A stretch of DNA of 36,271 bases from Saprospiraceae bacterium (GCA_027030635.1 JALVES010000135.1:1-36271), one strand, 5' to 3'. Counted from the stretch's first letter, positions 24,023-35,268 are shown. Translations and numbers: made by a program. The notes: a model not told the origin generated them from the letters alone.

Positions 24023-27000
24023 ATGAGCCAGACAGCCCACAAAGATGTTACCCCGCCGGAGAATCAGAGCCGGGGGCGCCGCATCAGGCGTTTCTTGTGG
24101 CGAAGCCTGCTCTGGATACTGGGCATCATCACTGCACTTTGGCTCATCCTGCAGCTCCCCATCGTTCAAAAGCACATGAGCCGGCGAGCCGCCCAATGGC
24201 TCTCCAATGAGCTACATACCAAAGTCGAAGTCGGCAACTTCCGCTTCCTCCTCTTCAACCAGTGGAGCCTGCGCGATGTGTATATAGAAGACCCCCTCGA
24301 GGATACCCTCCTCTATGCACGCGACATCTCCCTCATCCTGCAAAACGGCCTGCCCGGACTGCTCTCCGGGCACATCACCATACAGGGAGTGAAACTCGAC
24401 GGCATCAGGTTCTTCCTCCGCAAAGACACTCTCAGGCCCGACGGCAACCTCGCCTTCCTCAAAGAATACTTCCAAAAACCACCCGACACCACCTCCTATC
24501 CGCAAAGAGAAAAAAAGCCTCTCGACATCCAACTCAACAAGCTCGATATCAGGGATGCCGCCTTCGAAAAACTCGACAGCCTCAAAGGCGAAAACCAACA
24601 CTTTTATCTCGGAGAAGGACATCTGAAATTCTCGCAGGTGGACCTGGCACAAGGCACCATCGTCCTCAGGAAAGCAAGTATAAAACAGTTTAGCCTCGAA
24701 GTAGAGTTGTATCACGCCCTCCGCCCCGAAACCTGGGGGCCATCACCTCCGCCTCCCTCCGATGAAGCCGAAGCCTGGTTGGAACAAGCACAGGAAGCCT
24801 TTGCCCCCTTGCTTCCCTTTGATCTGTATGTAGATGAGTTTGCCCTGGAAAAAAGTCAATTCGCCCTGCACAATTGGCGACGCGAGCCCGAACGCCTCAG
24901 CCGCGAAGACGTATTGGACTACCAACACATGGACGTGCGCGACATCCATGCCTACATAGAATGCTTCGAATACATACGCGACACCTTCCGGGCCCGCGTC
25001 AACGACATGAGCTTTCGCGCTCAAAGTGGCTTTATTTGTGAGAGCCTTTCGGCAAATGAGGTGCTGGTCTCACCACGCAAAGTCGTCCTCAACGACCTCC
25101 AACTCATCACGCCTTACAGCCGAATCGGAGATACCCTGCAGCTCAAATACAGAAAATACGGCGATTTCATTGAATTTCCCGATAAGGTCTTCATGGACTT
25201 CAAAGTACACAACTCCTCTATTGCACTACACGACATCATAACCTTCGCCCCGCCTTTGGAAAACAACGTCTTCTTTCTCGACAACCGCTACAAAACCATA
25301 GATTTCCGGGGGCGCATCAGCGGAAGGGTAAACAGCCTGCGCGGTCGGGAACTGGAGATGAACATGGCCGGAAAAACCTATCTGCGCGGCAACTTCAATT
25401 CCTTCAACCTCTCTGTGCCGGGGCAACAGAGTTTGAACATCAGCTTAGAACAACTCAACACCCACATCACCGCCCTGCGACAACTGCTGCCCAAGTTCGA
25501 CCTGCCGCCCAACTACGACAAACTCGGAGCCCTCTCCTTCTCCGGAAATTTCGACGGCTTCTTTCAGGACTTCGTAGCTCACGGAGACCTCCATACCGAG
25601 CTCGGCAGGGCTGTCATGGACCTCCGCATGGTGCTGCACGACAAACTCGAAAATGCAGACTACTCCGGCTCGCTCAACCTCATCGCCTTCGATCTCGGGA
25701 AATGGACCGGCAGCCCCCAAATCGGCCGCATGACCGGCTCCACACGCATCCTCGATGGCCACGGCCTCTCAGCGCAAACAGCCTCCGCCCAGCTCTTTGC
25801 ACAGCTCGACAGCCTCGACATCCGCGGCTACGTCTATCGGGACCTCAGCATGGAAGGACGCATCAACCAAAATCTCTTTGACGGAGACTTCAACATTAAA
25901 GACCCCAATATAGACTTCTCCTTCAAAGGCTCCATTGATTTCACCGGCCGCGAGCCCGTCCTCGATTTTACGGCAGATATCCGAACCATCAAGTTCAAAA
26001 AACTCAACCTGCTGACAAAAGACTACGAGCTCGCCACCAAAATGGACATTGACCTGCACAACCTCAACCTCTCCTCCACCTACGGGCAAATAGCTCTGCG
26101 CGAATTCTCCCTGAGTACCACAGACAGCGTCTATTGCATGGATTCCATGCTCGTGCAATCAACGCTCTTTAGCGACACCAGCAGGCAGCTCACCATCATC
26201 TCCGATTTGGCGAAAGCCGAAATGAACGGCCACTATGATCTGGCAACCCTGCCCACCGTATTCTTCGACTTTGCGCGGCGCAACTACCCCATTTTCGCAA
26301 AAGCCGTCGGCCTGCCGGCAGACTCCCTCCAAGCTTTAGAACATCCCTATCACTTCGAGTTCGAACTGGACATCTTCGACAGCCACCATTTCGAGCAACT
26401 GCTCTCTCCCAAAATAGCCCTGCCACAGGGGCTCAATTATTCCGGCGCTTACCGGGGCGCTTCCGACTCCCTCTCCCTGACACTGCGCATTCCGCAATTG
26501 CAATGGGACAATGTCCTTATGGATGACATCGTCGCCAAATTCAAAGCGGAAGGAAACGATGCCTATTTCGACTTCAATGTTTTTAACACCACCATTGGCA
26601 AAAATCTCGAATTCGCCCCCGTCAACTTCCTCAGCTATTTCAAAGGTGACACCCTGGAATTTGCCATTACTGCACACAACTTCAACGAGCTGCTCAACAA
26701 CCTCGAACTCAATGGAGAGTTGCTCCCCATTGAAAACGATTTCTCGCTGCACTTCAACAGATCGGAAATCGTCATCTGGCAGCAAAAATGGCAAGTGCGC
26801 GAAAACAACTTCCTGCGCTTTGGCAAGGACTACATCTTCACCCGCGACTTCGTCATGACCAGCGGCCTGCGCACCATGGTCTTCGAAAGCATAGGCGAAA
26901 AAGGTCTGGGGCTTTACCTCAAAAACTTCAACTTCGACCTCATAGACCACCTCTGGGATTACGAACAACTCAACTTCAACGGCCATTTCGACCTGAGCGC

Positions 27001-28927
27001 CTCTGTCGAAGACCTCTTCCAAATGAAAGGACTCGCCCTCGAGCTGGAATCCGACAACCTCCGGGTCAATGAAGACCCCTTTGGCAGCCTGCAAATAGAG
27101 CTCAACGCTCCGGACCTGCGCGACCGCGTAACGACCTTCATACGCCTGCAACGCAACGCCCAAAAACTGGAGGTCAATGGCCATTACTACCTGCCCAACT
27201 ATCTCATCGCCAGAAACAGACGCTATGGAAGACACAAACCCAACACCCTTGACCTCCAAGTGGAAATAGCCAACTATCCACTCGACATGCTCGAATACTG
27301 GTTGCACGAATCCATAGAAAACACCGTGGGAGAGGTAGATGCCCGACTGCAAGTCAGCGGCCCCCTCCTCAAACCACACATCAAAGGGCTGGCCGTCGCC
27401 CGCGAAGTGGCAACCACCATCAAGGCCATCAACACCCGCTACTTCGTCGAAGAAGAAACCATCGCACTCACAGACAGCATCTTCAGCGTTCAGGCTGCCC
27501 GGGTCTTTGACGAACTCGGCAACATGGCCTATGCCTACGGCGGCATTACCCACGACCACTTCCGCAAATTCGGCCTCGATGTACGCCTGCAAACCAATGA
27601 ATTCCTCGCGCTCAACCTCCCCAAAAGCAAAGATGCCCTTTTCTATGGAACGGCCATTGGCAGCGGAGAGGTCTTCTTCAGCGGCTCCTTCCAAAAAACG
27701 GATATGTACATCAACGCCACGGCACTCAGCGGCACGCGCATTTTCATCCCCGTTTCTTACGATCGCGATGCCTCCCCCGTGGACTACATCCACTTTAAAG
27801 AAACCCGCAAATTCCTGCCTCAAGCTGAGACCAAAGCCCAACAGACCCCTCTGGGCCTGGGCATGGAAATGGACTTTCACATCCTGCCGGCAGCATCCAT
27901 GGAAATCATTTTTGATGAACAGGCCGGAGACATCCTGCGCGGAAAAGGCACAGGCGACATCAAAATACTCGTGGGCAGAGACGGCTCTTTTGAAATGTTC
28001 GGCAATTACCGCATCGAAGAAGGACAATACCTCTTTACCATGCTCAATGTGGTCAACAAGCCCTTCGTGGTAGATCGGGGCGGCACCATCCACTGGACGG
28101 GCGATCCCTTTGCCGCCGAAATTGACCTCAAAGCGCGCTACCAGGGGCTCACCGCTCCCCTCTCCAACTTCATCCCCGAGTACCTCATCCAGGCCAACGA
28201 CGCCACCCGACAGGCTGCCCGAACGCCCACCGATGTCGAACTCATCATGAAACTCAGCGGCAACCTGCTCAAACCCGACATCGTCTTCGACCTCGACTTC
28301 CCCACCCTGCACGGAGAGCTCAAAACCTATGTAGAGAGCAAACTGCGCCTCATCCGGCAGGACCCCAACGAAATGAACCGCCAGGTCTTTGGCCTCATCG
28401 TCATGGGGCAGTTCATCCCTTCCAATTTCTCCTTCCAGGGGCAGGAGCTCAACACCATTTACAACACCGTTACGGAAATGCTCTCTCAACAGCTCTCCAA
28501 CTACCTCACCAACCTGGTCGCCGAATGGCTGCACGAAGACGGGCTCATCTCCGGCATTGACTTCGACATCAAATACTCCACCTATCAGGACCAAAACTTC
28601 CTGCGGGGCAATGAAGTACAGGTACAACTCAAAAACTACCTGCTCAACGACCGCCTGACTGTCAACATAGGCGGCAACTTAGACGTCAGTGGAAACAACA
28701 CACCTACACCTACAACCAACTCCGGCGTTTACTTCGCAGGGAACTATGTAGTGGAGTACCTGCTCTCTCCCGAAGGCACCCTCAAAATACGCGCTTACCA
28801 CCGCACGGAGCCCGACATCGCAGGCAGCAAAATCAACAAAACCGGCTTCGGCATCAGCTATCGCAAAGAGTTTGACAGCTTTGATGAATTTTTAAAAGGA
28901 CTCAGGAAAACAGTTAAAGATCAGTAA
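24023..28927 (+). CDS. TamB-like translocation/assembly module protein (DUF490)
   Basis: TamB-family proteins span the periplasm as long beta-taco bridges and help outer-membrane protein insertion or lipid transport. The 1634-residue product has a basic N-terminus and one transmembrane helix at about residues 30-50 ([18 protein letters not shown]), then an AsmA/TamB-type start ([26 protein letters not shown]). A long repetitive beta-rich middle follows, with a TamB C-terminal domain near 1280-1600 ([35 protein letters not shown]). Length is typical for Bacteroidota TamB. Its last 14 bases overlap the 3' end of convergent aroC. Confidence 0.92.
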   Translation: MSQTAHKDVTPPENQSRGRRIRRFLWRSLLWILGIITALWLILQLPIVQKHMSRRAAQWLSNELHTKVEVGNFRFLLFNQWSLRDVYIEDPLEDTLLYARDISLILQNGLPGLLSGHITIQGVKLDGIRFFLRKDTLRPDGNLAFLKEYFQKPPDTTSYPQREKKPLDIQLNKLDIRDAAFEKLDSLKGENQHFYLGEGHLKFSQVDLAQGTIVLRKASIKQFSLEVELYHALRPETWGPSPPPPSDEAEAWLEQAQEAFAPLLPFDLYVDEFALEKSQFALHNWRREPERLSREDVLDYQHMDVRDIHAYIECFEYIRDTFRARVNDMSFRAQSGFICESLSANEVLVSPRKVVLNDLQLITPYSRIGDTLQLKYRKYGDFIEFPDKVFMDFKVHNSSIALHDIITFAPPLENNVFFLDNRYKTIDFRGRISGRVNSLRGRELEMNMAGKTYLRGNFNSFNLSVPGQQSLNISLEQLNTHITALRQLLPKFDLPPNYDKLGALSFSGNFDGFFQDFVAHGDLHTELGRAVMDLRMVLHDKLENADYSGSLNLIAFDLGKWTGSPQIGRMTGSTRILDGHGLSAQTASAQLFAQLDSLDIRGYVYRDLSMEGRINQNLFDGDFNIKDPNIDFSFKGSIDFTGREPVLDFTADIRTIKFKKLNLLTKDYELATKMDIDLHNLNLSSTYGQIALREFSLSTTDSVYCMDSMLVQSTLFSDTSRQLTIISDLAKAEMNGHYDLATLPTVFFDFARRNYPIFAKAVGLPADSLQALEHPYHFEFELDIFDSHHFEQLLSPKIALPQGLNYSGAYRGASDSLSLTLRIPQLQWDNVLMDDIVAKFKAEGNDAYFDFNVFNTTIGKNLEFAPVNFLSYFKGDTLEFAITAHNFNELLNNLELNGELLPIENDFSLHFNRSEIVIWQQKWQVRENNFLRFGKDYIFTRDFVMTSGLRTMVFESIGEKGLGLYLKNFNFDLIDHLWDYEQLNFNGHFDLSASVEDLFQMKGLALELESDNLRVNEDPFGSLQIELNAPDLRDRVTTFIRLQRNAQKLEVNGHYYLPNYLIARNRRYGRHKPNTLDLQVEIANYPLDMLEYWLHESIENTVGEVDARLQVSGPLLKPHIKGLAVAREVATTIKAINTRYFVEEETIALTDSIFSVQAARVFDELGNMAYAYGGITHDHFRKFGLDVRLQTNEFLALNLPKSKDALFYGTAIGSGEVFFSGSFQKTDMYINATALSGTRIFIPVSYDRDASPVDYIHFKETRKFLPQAETKAQQTPLGLGMEMDFHILPAASMEIIFDEQAGDILRGKGTGDIKILVGRDGSFEMFGNYRIEEGQYLFTMLNVVNKPFVVDRGGTIHWTGDPFAAEIDLKARYQGLTAPLSNFIPEYLIQANDATRQAARTPTDVELIMKLSGNLLKPDIVFDLDFPTLHGELKTYVESKLRLIRQDPNEMNRQVFGLIVMGQFIPSNFSFQGQELNTIYNTVTEMLSQQLSNYLTNLVAEWLHEDGLISGIDFDIKYSTYQDQNFLRGNEVQVQLKNYLLNDRLTVNIGGNLDVSGNNTPTPTTNSGVYFAGNYVVEYLLSPEGTLKIRAYHRTEPDIAGSKINKTGFGISYRKEFDSFDEFLKGLRKTVKDQ

Positions 28928-30017
28928 GACGGCTGCTTTGGCTGCGCAAAAAGTGATCGGCCAACACCAGTGCAGCCATGGCCTCCACAATGGGAACCGC
29001 CCGCGGCACTACACAGGGATCGTGCCTGCCCCGCCCTTCCAACAATACTTCTTCACCCTGCTCATCCACACTCAACTGCGGTCGCATAATGGTGGCCACC
29101 GGTTTGAAAGCAGCTTTGAAATAAATGGGCATCCCATTGCTAATGCCTCCCTGGATGCCTCCGGAAAAATTCGTCTCTGTTTTAATAAGCGGATTGCCCT
29201 CTTCATCAAAGCCATCCCTGAAAAAGAGGTCGTTGTGCTCTGACCCCCTCATACTCGTTCCGGCAAAGCCCGAGCCATATTCAAAACCTTTACAGGCATT
29301 GATGCTCAACATGGCTTTCGCCAAATCTGCCTGCAAGCGATCAAAAACGGGAGCGCCCCAACCAACGGGGCAGCCCTCTATCCTGCAGCTAATGACGCCG
29401 CCCACAGTGTCGCCCTCCTTGCGCAGCTGCAAAATCAGCTCTTCCATTTTTCGGGCTGTGGGCAGATGCGGGCAGCGCACCGGCGTCTTTTCAATATCCG
29501 CAAAATCCCAGGTTTCTTCCGGCGCATTCAGCGATACGTCCCCCACGCTGCTGACCCAGGCCGTTAATTGCACGCCCTGAGTTTCCAACAATTGTCTCGC
29601 AACGGCCCCTGCGGCTACGCGGGCCACCGTTTCGCGGGCAGAGGAGCGCCCGCCTCCCCGCCAATCTCTATGGCCGTATTTCTTGTGCCAAGTGAAATCT
29701 GCATGAGAGGGTCTGTAGGCTTTCGCCAAATGATCGTAATCGCGGCTGCGCGCATCGCGATTGCGGATGAGCAGGGCAATGGGCGTACCCGTCGTCTTAC
29801 CCTCAAAGATACCTGACAGGACCTCTACCTCATCCGGCTCTTTGCGCTGGCTGCTCAACTTCGATTGTCCGGGGCGACGCCGGCTAAGCTCCCGCTCAAT
29901 AAAGGCCATGTCTATTTCCAGACCTGCCGGACAACCGTCTATGACAACGCCCATGGCCGGGCCATGAGACTCTCCAAAAGTGGTGATGCGAAAGACCTTT
30001 CCAAAAGTATTAGACAT
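28914..30017 (-). CDS. aroC: Chorismate synthase
   Basis: Last step of the shikimate pathway: converts EPSP to chorismate with reduced FMN. The 367-residue product has [12 protein letters not shown] at the N-terminus, [31 protein letters not shown] followed by [14 protein letters not shown], and the C-terminal [18 protein letters not shown]. All FMN and phosphate-binding signature regions are present and length is normal. It is last in a recQ-GT4-aroC operon, and its ATG overlaps the glycosyltransferase gene end by eight bases. Its 3' end overlaps tamB by 14 bases. Confidence 0.97.
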   Translation of the reverse strand: MSNTFGKVFRITTFGESHGPAMGVVIDGCPAGLEIDMAFIERELSRRRPGQSKLSSQRKEPDEVEVLSGIFEGKTTGTPIALLIRNRDARSRDYDHLAKAYRPSHADFTWHKKYGHRDWRGGGRSSARETVARVAAGAVARQLLETQGVQLTAWVSSVGDVSLNAPEETWDFADIEKTPVRCPHLPTARKMEELILQLRKEGDTVGGVISCRIEGCPVGWGAPVFDRLQADLAKAMLSINACKGFEYGSGFAGTSMRGSEHNDLFFRDGFDEEGNPLIKTETNFSGGIQGGISNGMPIYFKAAFKPVATIMRPQLSVDEQGEEVLLEGRGRHDPCVVPRAVPIVEAMAALVLADHFLRSQSSRLTDL

Positions 30018-31143
30018 GAGTCATGCAATTTTTTAAAACATCTTGTAGCACCTCCTGCTCACGCTCCCAATTCAGGGCCGAAGCTGCGCGGGCAGCCTTT
30101 TCCGAAAGCTCTGTATAGCGCCTTTCATCCGCCAATAAGGACCGAATGGCTTCGACGATATGCCGCACTTCCAAATCCGGCAACAAGACATATACTCCCC
30201 ACTGCTCGTGCAGGCGGCGGTACTCCGGAAAATCCATCTCAATTGAGGGCAAAGCTGCCTGCAAATAATCCATAGACTTGTTGGAAAGCGAGTAGTAATA
30301 ATTCAAGCTGGAAGCATCCAACAAATCCAGGCCCAAAGTTGCAGCCTTTGTCAAATCCGACAGCCTCTCAGGAGGCAGATGCCCGAAAAAACGCACGCGT
30401 CCACTCAGTCCTTCCTCTTCCACCATTTGCCGCAAGGCAACAGATAAATCTCCGCGGCCGGCCAGCCACAGCTCTACTCCGGGCAAGGCCTTTACAGCCT
30501 GCAAAAGTTCAGGAAGTCCCCGCCCGGCATTCAAAGCGCCCTGGTACAAAAGTACGGGCTTTTTGGGAATCACTTTTCTCACAAACGAGTACGGCTTTTC
30601 GCCCCCACCTTCGCCGCTCCAATCCACAGCAGGTACATTTCGCAAGACGCAAAAAGGGCGACCATAGCGATTGGCCAAAACCTCTGCCAGAGTCTCCCCA
30701 ACTGTAACAGCGCTACAACAATCAGGTATGCACAAACGGGCCACGAGTTCCCAGATGCGTTTGCTAAAAGCTCTGCCCTGCAATTCAGGCACTTCGGTAA
30801 AATACTCGTGTGCATCATAAATCCAGGGTTTTCCCCTCAATTTTTTGAGCAGCCAGTGAGGCAAAACCGTATCCAAATCAGCTGCCCAAGCCAGATCATA
30901 GTACCGAAACAGGAGGAAAAAAAACAGACGCAACTGAAACTCTAAATAAAACAACTTGCCTTTGTGAAAAAAGCACTTCAACCTTTTTTGCCTATACGCG
31001 CGATTCGAAAGCGGCTGAGAATCGGGCAGCACACGCCCCAAAAGCAAAACTCCATGGCCCATATCGCTGAGTGCGGCAGCTATGCGTTGCATGCGCTGAT
31101 CACCCGTCAGATCGCTGGTAGCTGTCAGGACAATTTCAGGCAT
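30010..31143 (-). CDS. Glycosyltransferase, GT4-like
   Basis: Predicted cytoplasmic GT-B-fold enzyme that transfers a sugar from an activated donor to a glycan or lipid acceptor; the substrate is unknown. The 377-residue product has an N-terminal acceptor half, with [13 protein letters not shown] near residue 110. The C-terminal half contains [32 protein letters not shown] and [22 protein letters not shown], where GT4 enzymes have the EPFGLVxLEAM-like donor site, although the usual E-x7-E is not obvious. It overlaps recQ and aroC by eight bases each, so the three are translated as a coupled unit without an obvious shared pathway. Confidence 0.85.
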   Translation of the reverse strand: MPEIVLTATSDLTGDQRMQRIAAALSDMGHGVLLLGRVLPDSQPLSNRAYRQKRLKCFFHKGKLFYLEFQLRLFFFLLFRYYDLAWAADLDTVLPHWLLKKLRGKPWIYDAHEYFTEVPELQGRAFSKRIWELVARLCIPDCCSAVTVGETLAEVLANRYGRPFCVLRNVPAVDWSGEGGGEKPYSFVRKVIPKKPVLLYQGALNAGRGLPELLQAVKALPGVELWLAGRGDLSVALRQMVEEEGLSGRVRFFGHLPPERLSDLTKAATLGLDLLDASSLNYYYSLSNKSMDYLQAALPSIEMDFPEYRRLHEQWGVYVLLPDLEVRHIVEAIRSLLADERRYTELSEKAARAASALNWEREQEVLQDVLKNCMTHV

Positions 31144-33085
31144 GGGGCTTTTTTAAATTGGTCCAGTGTAAAAGTCCCGCTTCATCTATGCGAACGAATT
31201 TTTCGTCCTGCAAAAAGGAAAGCGCCCGCAGATAAGCATCCTGTTCTTCCACGGGAAATTGCTCAAGCAGCTCTTCCGGCTTTACGGCCTGTTTGAGCAG
31301 GCATTGTTTAATTTGCTTCGCATAGCTATCAAAGGCCTCCTCTCCTTTTTTTTCGGCAAGGCGTTTTTTCTCGATGCAGTAATCACAATGGCCACAGTCT
31401 TCTTTAAGGCTTTCGCCAAAATAGGCCAAAAGCGTTTTCATGCGGCAGGCCCGGCTATGCACATAAGCCAGAGAAGCCTTGATGCGCTTTTCCTGAACTT
31501 CTTTGCGAAAGCGATACAGGGCTGCATCCAACAATAAATTGTCGGCATCGAGGCGCTCCGTCAGAAAAGTGAGTTGGGGCTTGTCTTTCATGGGTTGATA
31601 CTCGATGATGCCCTGTTTTTCAAAGTGCCTCAAAATGGAGACCAGGCGATCGGAGGAGATTTTCAAAAAACTGGAAAACCTGCGTTCATCAATGCGCACC
31701 ATTTGCCGAAAGGCATTGGCATGTACGCGCAAAAGGGCCCGCAGGACGCGCTCGTATTCTTTGTGCTTCAACTGATAATCGTAGAGGGTTTCTTTGTCAA
31801 CAATGATGGAAAAAGTGGCCGGCATAAAAACGCTCTCCGACAAAGCGATATAGCCCGATTGCTCCAAAAACTTAAGGGCATTCCAGCAGAGGAAAACATC
31901 AAAATCATAGGTTTCGGCAAAGTCTCGCAAGTCGAAATCAAAGCTCTGCCCCTTCCCCGCTCCCACAGCCAGCCGGAAATAAGAGCCCAGAGCCCGATAG
32001 ATGCTGCGCACCAATTTAAGCGGAGGGAAAGAGCGTTCAAAATTTTTCCACAGGCGTTCTTCATCGTTTTCGTCAAAGAGGAGGACGGCATAGGACTTCT
32101 TTCCATCCCTGCCTGCACGCCCTGCTTCCTGATAATAAGCCTCGGGGCTGTCCGGCAGATCCAAATGCACCACCATGCGCACGTCGGCTTTGTCAATGCC
32201 CATGCCGAAGGCGTTGGTGCAAACCATCACGCGGGTTTTTCCCTCCATCCAGGCTTCCTGCCTTATCGTTCGCTCTTCGCGGGGCAGGCCTGCATGATAC
32301 CAGGATGCGGAAATCCGGTGGTGTTTCAAAAACTCGGCGGCTTCGCGCGTCATCTTCCGACTGCGCACATAGACGATGGCCGTGCCGGGCACTTTTTGCA
32401 AAATGTGCAGCAAATGGCTGAGCTTGTGTTCGGGTTTGCGCACCACCAGTGAGAGATTGGAGCGCACAAAACTCCTTTGGAAGACCAGGTTTTTTTTAAA
32501 TGCCAACTTATCCTGAATATCCTCCACGACCTCCGGCGTGGCCGTAGCGGTCAGGGCCAAAACAGGCACATGCTCCGGCAGCAGTTTGCGTATTTCGGCT
32601 ATCTGGAGGTAAGCAGGGCGAAAATCGTAGCCCCATTGCGAGATGCAATGAGCCTCATCTACGGCGAGGAGATTCACCGGCATTTTTGCGATGCGCACGC
32701 GGGCCAATTCATTCAACAGGCGTTCGGGAGAAAGATAGAGCAACTTGAGGCTCCCATAGACGGCGTTGTCGAAAATGCGATCAATGTCTGCATACTTCAT
32801 TCCGGTATGGACTGCTGCTGCGGGAATACCCAGGCTTTTCAAACGCTCTACCTGATCCTTCATCAAGGCGATCAAAGGCGTAACGACCAGGCAGACTCCC
32901 TCCCTGCACAGAGCAGGCACCTGATAGCAAAGGGATTTTCCTCCGCCCGTAGGCAAAAGAGCCAGGGCATCCCTGCCCTCCAGCACCGCGCCAATGACCT
33001 CCTCCTGCAAGGGCCGAAAAGCCTTGTAGCCCCAATATTTCAGAAGAACGTCTGACGGTTTTCTCTGCAAAGGCATCTGGTGCAT
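31136..33085 (-). CDS. recQ: ATP-dependent DNA helicase RecQ
   Basis: A 3'-5' DNA helicase of recombination and replication-fork repair. The 649-residue product has the RecQ order: LLPTGGGKSLCYQ (Walker A), DEAHCISQWGYDFRP (motif II plus aromatic-rich loop), LTATAT, and YQEAGRAGRDGK (motif VI). The RecQ-Ct zinc region (SRACRMKTLLAYFGE...CGHCDYC) is intact. The C-terminus after it is short and lacks a clear HRDC domain. A full-consensus promoter ends four bases before the ATG at 33085, suggesting a leaderless mRNA; the ATG at 33076 is an alternative. Confidence 0.96.
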   Translation of the reverse strand: MHQMPLQRKPSDVLLKYWGYKAFRPLQEEVIGAVLEGRDALALLPTGGGKSLCYQVPALCREGVCLVVTPLIALMKDQVERLKSLGIPAAAVHTGMKYADIDRIFDNAVYGSLKLLYLSPERLLNELARVRIAKMPVNLLAVDEAHCISQWGYDFRPAYLQIAEIRKLLPEHVPVLALTATATPEVVEDIQDKLAFKKNLVFQRSFVRSNLSLVVRKPEHKLSHLLHILQKVPGTAIVYVRSRKMTREAAEFLKHHRISASWYHAGLPREERTIRQEAWMEGKTRVMVCTNAFGMGIDKADVRMVVHLDLPDSPEAYYQEAGRAGRDGKKSYAVLLFDENDEERLWKNFERSFPPLKLVRSIYRALGSYFRLAVGAGKGQSFDFDLRDFAETYDFDVFLCWNALKFLEQSGYIALSESVFMPATFSIIVDKETLYDYQLKHKEYERVLRALLRVHANAFRQMVRIDERRFSSFLKISSDRLVSILRHFEKQGIIEYQPMKDKPQLTFLTERLDADNLLLDAALYRFRKEVQEKRIKASLAYVHSRACRMKTLLAYFGESLKEDCGHCDYCIEKKRLAEKKGEEAFDSYAKQIKQCLLKQAVKPEELLEQFPVEEQDAYLRALSFLQDEKFVRIDEAGLLHWTNLKKPHA

Positions 33086-33089
33086 GCTC

Positions 33090-33121
33090 CAAAAATAGAA
33101 AAAAGAAAGGCCCCAACCAAA
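33090..33121 (-). promoter_or_regulatory. Consensus recQ promoter overlapping the upstream terminator
   Basis: On the minus strand TTTG (33121-33118) is followed by exactly 20 bases and then TATTTTTG (33097-33090), with the recQ ATG only four bases further. The -33 element and spacer lie inside the hairpin and T-rich tail that terminate the beta-helix gene. Confidence 0.75.
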
Positions 33122-33163
33122 CGGTGGAGCACTTTCTTCTTTGTGAGAAAGCCGGGTTTGGGG
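33111..33163 (-). terminator. Probable terminator of the beta-helix protein gene
   Basis: Nested arms (CCCCAA with TTGGGG, 33111-33116 and 33158-33163; CTTTCT with AGAAAG, 33132-33137 and 33146-33151) form a branched hairpin. The minus strand continues into cctttctttttt. It lies 31 bases past the stop at 33195. Confidence 0.6.
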
Positions 33164-33194
33164 AAGAACTCAGCTCTCATGGGTGCCTCACAGG

Positions 33195-34181
33195 CTATTT
33201 TTTGTCGGCGGGCCCGGGTGTTATCATTTCCTTATCATCCAGCATAGCTGAGCCGCGATTGACATCAGAGGGGTAATTCCCTTCAAAAACGCAATCCCCA
33301 AGTTTCATATCGGTTTTATTTCCCTGCCCGGCAGGCCGAAGTGTATAAATGCCTCCACCCCAAAGGAAAGCCGTATTCTTGAAGAAAGTGCAACGACGCA
33401 ATTCTACGGTACATTTGCCATTCCCTGCCAAAGCGCAAATAGCTCCGCCATAATCAGCCATGTTGTCTTCAAAGAGACAATCCTCAAAAACAGGAATGCT
33501 TTCGCCTCCCGTACCATCAAAGTACAAAGCGCCTCCATCGAGGTCCGCTGAATTTTGCTTAAAAACGCAATTGACAAAAATCGGAGCAATTTTGCTGCCG
33601 GCAGATGCCGCATAAACAGCAGCTCCCGTGCGCCCGATATTGTTGATAAAGCTACAATTGACGATCAGGGGGCTTACTACTTTATTCGGAATGGCTTCAA
33701 TAAATAAGCCTCCACCGGCTCTTTCCCGCAAAGTGGATTTTTCATCGCCATTGGCAGCTCCACCATAGATGATGAAACCATCCAAGACTGTTGCCGAGCT
33801 ATATCCGTTGATATAGACCACCGAATAAACATTGTCTGTAGGGGCATCCGAGCTTATCTCTCCACTCAAAAAGGTATGGTGATACTGCCAGCGACGCTCT
33901 GTCAAAGAGGTCTCTGTGCCTGCAAAACCGCCATACAACTTCACCCCCTCTTTCAAGACAAAAGAGGCATGACGATCCTCAAAATCCGTAGGATAATAAG
34001 TGCCCTCTGCCACCCAGATCTCATCGCCGGCCTCTGCCTCCAGCAGGATATCCGCCAAATCGGGCGAAGCATCCTCCCAAGACGAGCCATCACCAAAGCC
34101 CTCCGGATGAACATAAAACACCTTTGCATAGAGCGAACTGCTCATGCAAATCCACATACCCATTAAAAACAAAAACCTCAT
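33195..34181 (-). CDS. Secreted right-handed beta-helix (pectin-lyase-fold) protein
   Basis: The 328-residue product has a signal peptide (MRFLFLMGMWICMSSSLYA) followed by VFYVHPEGFGDGSSWEDA and GDEIWVAEGTYYPT, the usual opening of Bacteroidota beta-helix surface proteins. Repeating coils of the type NCSFINN, NCVFKQN, DCLFEDN and RCTFFKN, spaced about 25-30 residues with GGG or GGA turns, support a parallel beta-helix. No type IX sorting domain is visible at the C-terminus (ends PGPADKK), which is unusual for this class, so it may be a shortened relative or may stay in the periplasm. The ligand or substrate is unknown. A -7 box (TAATTTTG) lies at 34206-34199. Confidence 0.87.
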   Translation of the reverse strand: MRFLFLMGMWICMSSSLYAKVFYVHPEGFGDGSSWEDASPDLADILLEAEAGDEIWVAEGTYYPTDFEDRHASFVLKEGVKLYGGFAGTETSLTERRWQYHHTFLSGEISSDAPTDNVYSVVYINGYSSATVLDGFIIYGGAANGDEKSTLRERAGGGLFIEAIPNKVVSPLIVNCSFINNIGRTGAAVYAASAGSKIAPIFVNCVFKQNSADLDGGALYFDGTGGESIPVFEDCLFEDNMADYGGAICALAGNGKCTVELRRCTFFKNTAFLWGGGIYTLRPAGQGNKTDMKLGDCVFEGNYPSDVNRGSAMLDDKEMITPGPADKK

Positions 34182-34198
34182 TGCACCAGGTTTGTACC

Positions 34199-34206
34199 CA
34201 AAATTA
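34199..34206 (-). promoter_or_regulatory. -7 promoter box of the beta-helix gene
   Basis: The minus strand reads TAATTTTG, 17 bases before the ATG at 34181. No TTTG is found about 20 bases upstream. Confidence 0.45.
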
Positions 34207-34425
34207 CGTATAAAAAAAGGGACTCACGATTCATTTGGGCCGGCCATTTGATGCACGCAGGTTTCCATGTCAGGGAAGCTTCACTACCGTTTCTTGGAAA
34301 GTAATGACCGCTTCCTGTTTGTTATCGGCTTTTGGTGCAAAAAATTGGGTTTTCTATGGTGTGTGTCGAGAGCAAACATACGTTTTCTTTTCCGTTCACC
34401 CAAATTTTTTGCGCTTTTTTTAAAA
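34207..34425. other. AT-rich intergenic stretch with two long-range inverted repeats
   Basis: No gene is supported here. Visible structure on the plus strand is CAGGGAAGC (34271-34279) against GCTTCCTG (34310-34317), and GCAAAAAATTGGGT (34337-34350) against ACCCAAATTTTTTGC (34398-34412), followed by gctttttttaaaa. The second pair, with its T run, looks like a long-loop terminator on the plus strand, although no plus-strand gene ends here. Confidence 0.4.
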
Positions 34426-35268
34426 CTATTTGATTTTCACCCAATGGCGGATTGTCCAGGAGAACGTCAACCCGCCAAAAAAGTACATGTCTTTATCTGC
34501 ATTGTTGCCCCTGTCATGATGGACAGGGTTTTCATATCTTCCACTCCCTCCCAGCTCCGGAGTCCTGTAAGAAAGCGCAGCAGACAGGGGGTTGTGCTCC
34601 CTTAAAACATCCAGATCCGGATACTGACCACTCACATCATCTAAGTAATCCGTGAAAGTTTTCCTAAATCCGAGCTCAAACCCAAAATTCAAATGCCTGC
34701 CCAGGCTCATAACAAAACCAACCCCCATAGGTATAGCCCATTGATGCAAAGAATAGGGCTCCGGAGCATCTTCAAAAACCCCCTGTCCCTCTGTCCCCAA
34801 GGGCTGCAAGTCAACCCACCGGCCATCATAAAAAGCCTGAGGATTAAAGAAAAACCAGGAAGCGCCAACAAAAAAATAAGGCGAAGCCATGCGCTTTTGG
34901 CTTTCGCCAAAATAAGTAAAAGAAAACTCCCACTGAGCCCCCAACTCAAAAAGATCCGAACGAAAGCTCAGGTTTCGCTGCCTGATTAGCAAGCCCTCGA
35001 AATTAGCATCACTGCCGGAAATAACTCCCTTGTAAGCGTGAAACTTTAAGGACACATAGCGCCCAAAATTGTATCGCAGATAAACCCCATAGGCTTCGTG
35101 CAATTCGTCTTTGTCAAAACGAACCTGCTGTAAATCACCCATGTAGTTGGATACACCGGAAAACAGGCCCAATTCCGTAGTGAAAAATCGCATCTTCTGC
35201 CCAAAAGACATGGCACAGCATAAGCAGCCTGTAAAAGCAAAAAGTAAAAAAAAGCGTCGCATAAGCAC
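34426..35268 (-). CDS. Outer-membrane protein, DUF6089 family
   Basis: The 280-residue product has a signal peptide (MRRFFLLFAFTGCLCCAMSFGQ) and then ELGLFSGVSNYMGDL, the characteristic DUF6089 opening. Later come SPYFFVGASWFFF and FTDYLDDVSGQYPD, with a C-terminal DMYFFGGLTFSWTI, all as expected for a small barrel. Function is unknown to me; some Bacteroidota relatives are found with type IX or gliding genes. The promoter at 35459-35490 would give a leader of about 185 bases. ATGs at 35268 and 35262 are both possible. It is a probable paralogue of the protein at 20800-21543. Confidence 0.9.
   Translation of the reverse strand: MLMRRFFLLFAFTGCLCCAMSFGQKMRFFTTELGLFSGVSNYMGDLQQVRFDKDELHEAYGVYLRYNFGRYVSLKFHAYKGVISGSDANFEGLLIRQRNLSFRSDLFELGAQWEFSFTYFGESQKRMASPYFFVGASWFFFNPQAFYDGRWVDLQPLGTEGQGVFEDAPEPYSLHQWAIPMGVGFVMSLGRHLNFGFELGFRKTFTDYLDDVSGQYPDLDVLREHNPLSAALSYRTPELGGSGRYENPVHHDRGNNADKDMYFFGGLTFSWTIRHWVKIK

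Noticed and set aside
26336-28627. 763-residue minus-strand ORF inside tamB
   Set aside because: The TamB frame is continuous and recognisable. The antisense ORF has no start context or known domain and reflects compositional bias.
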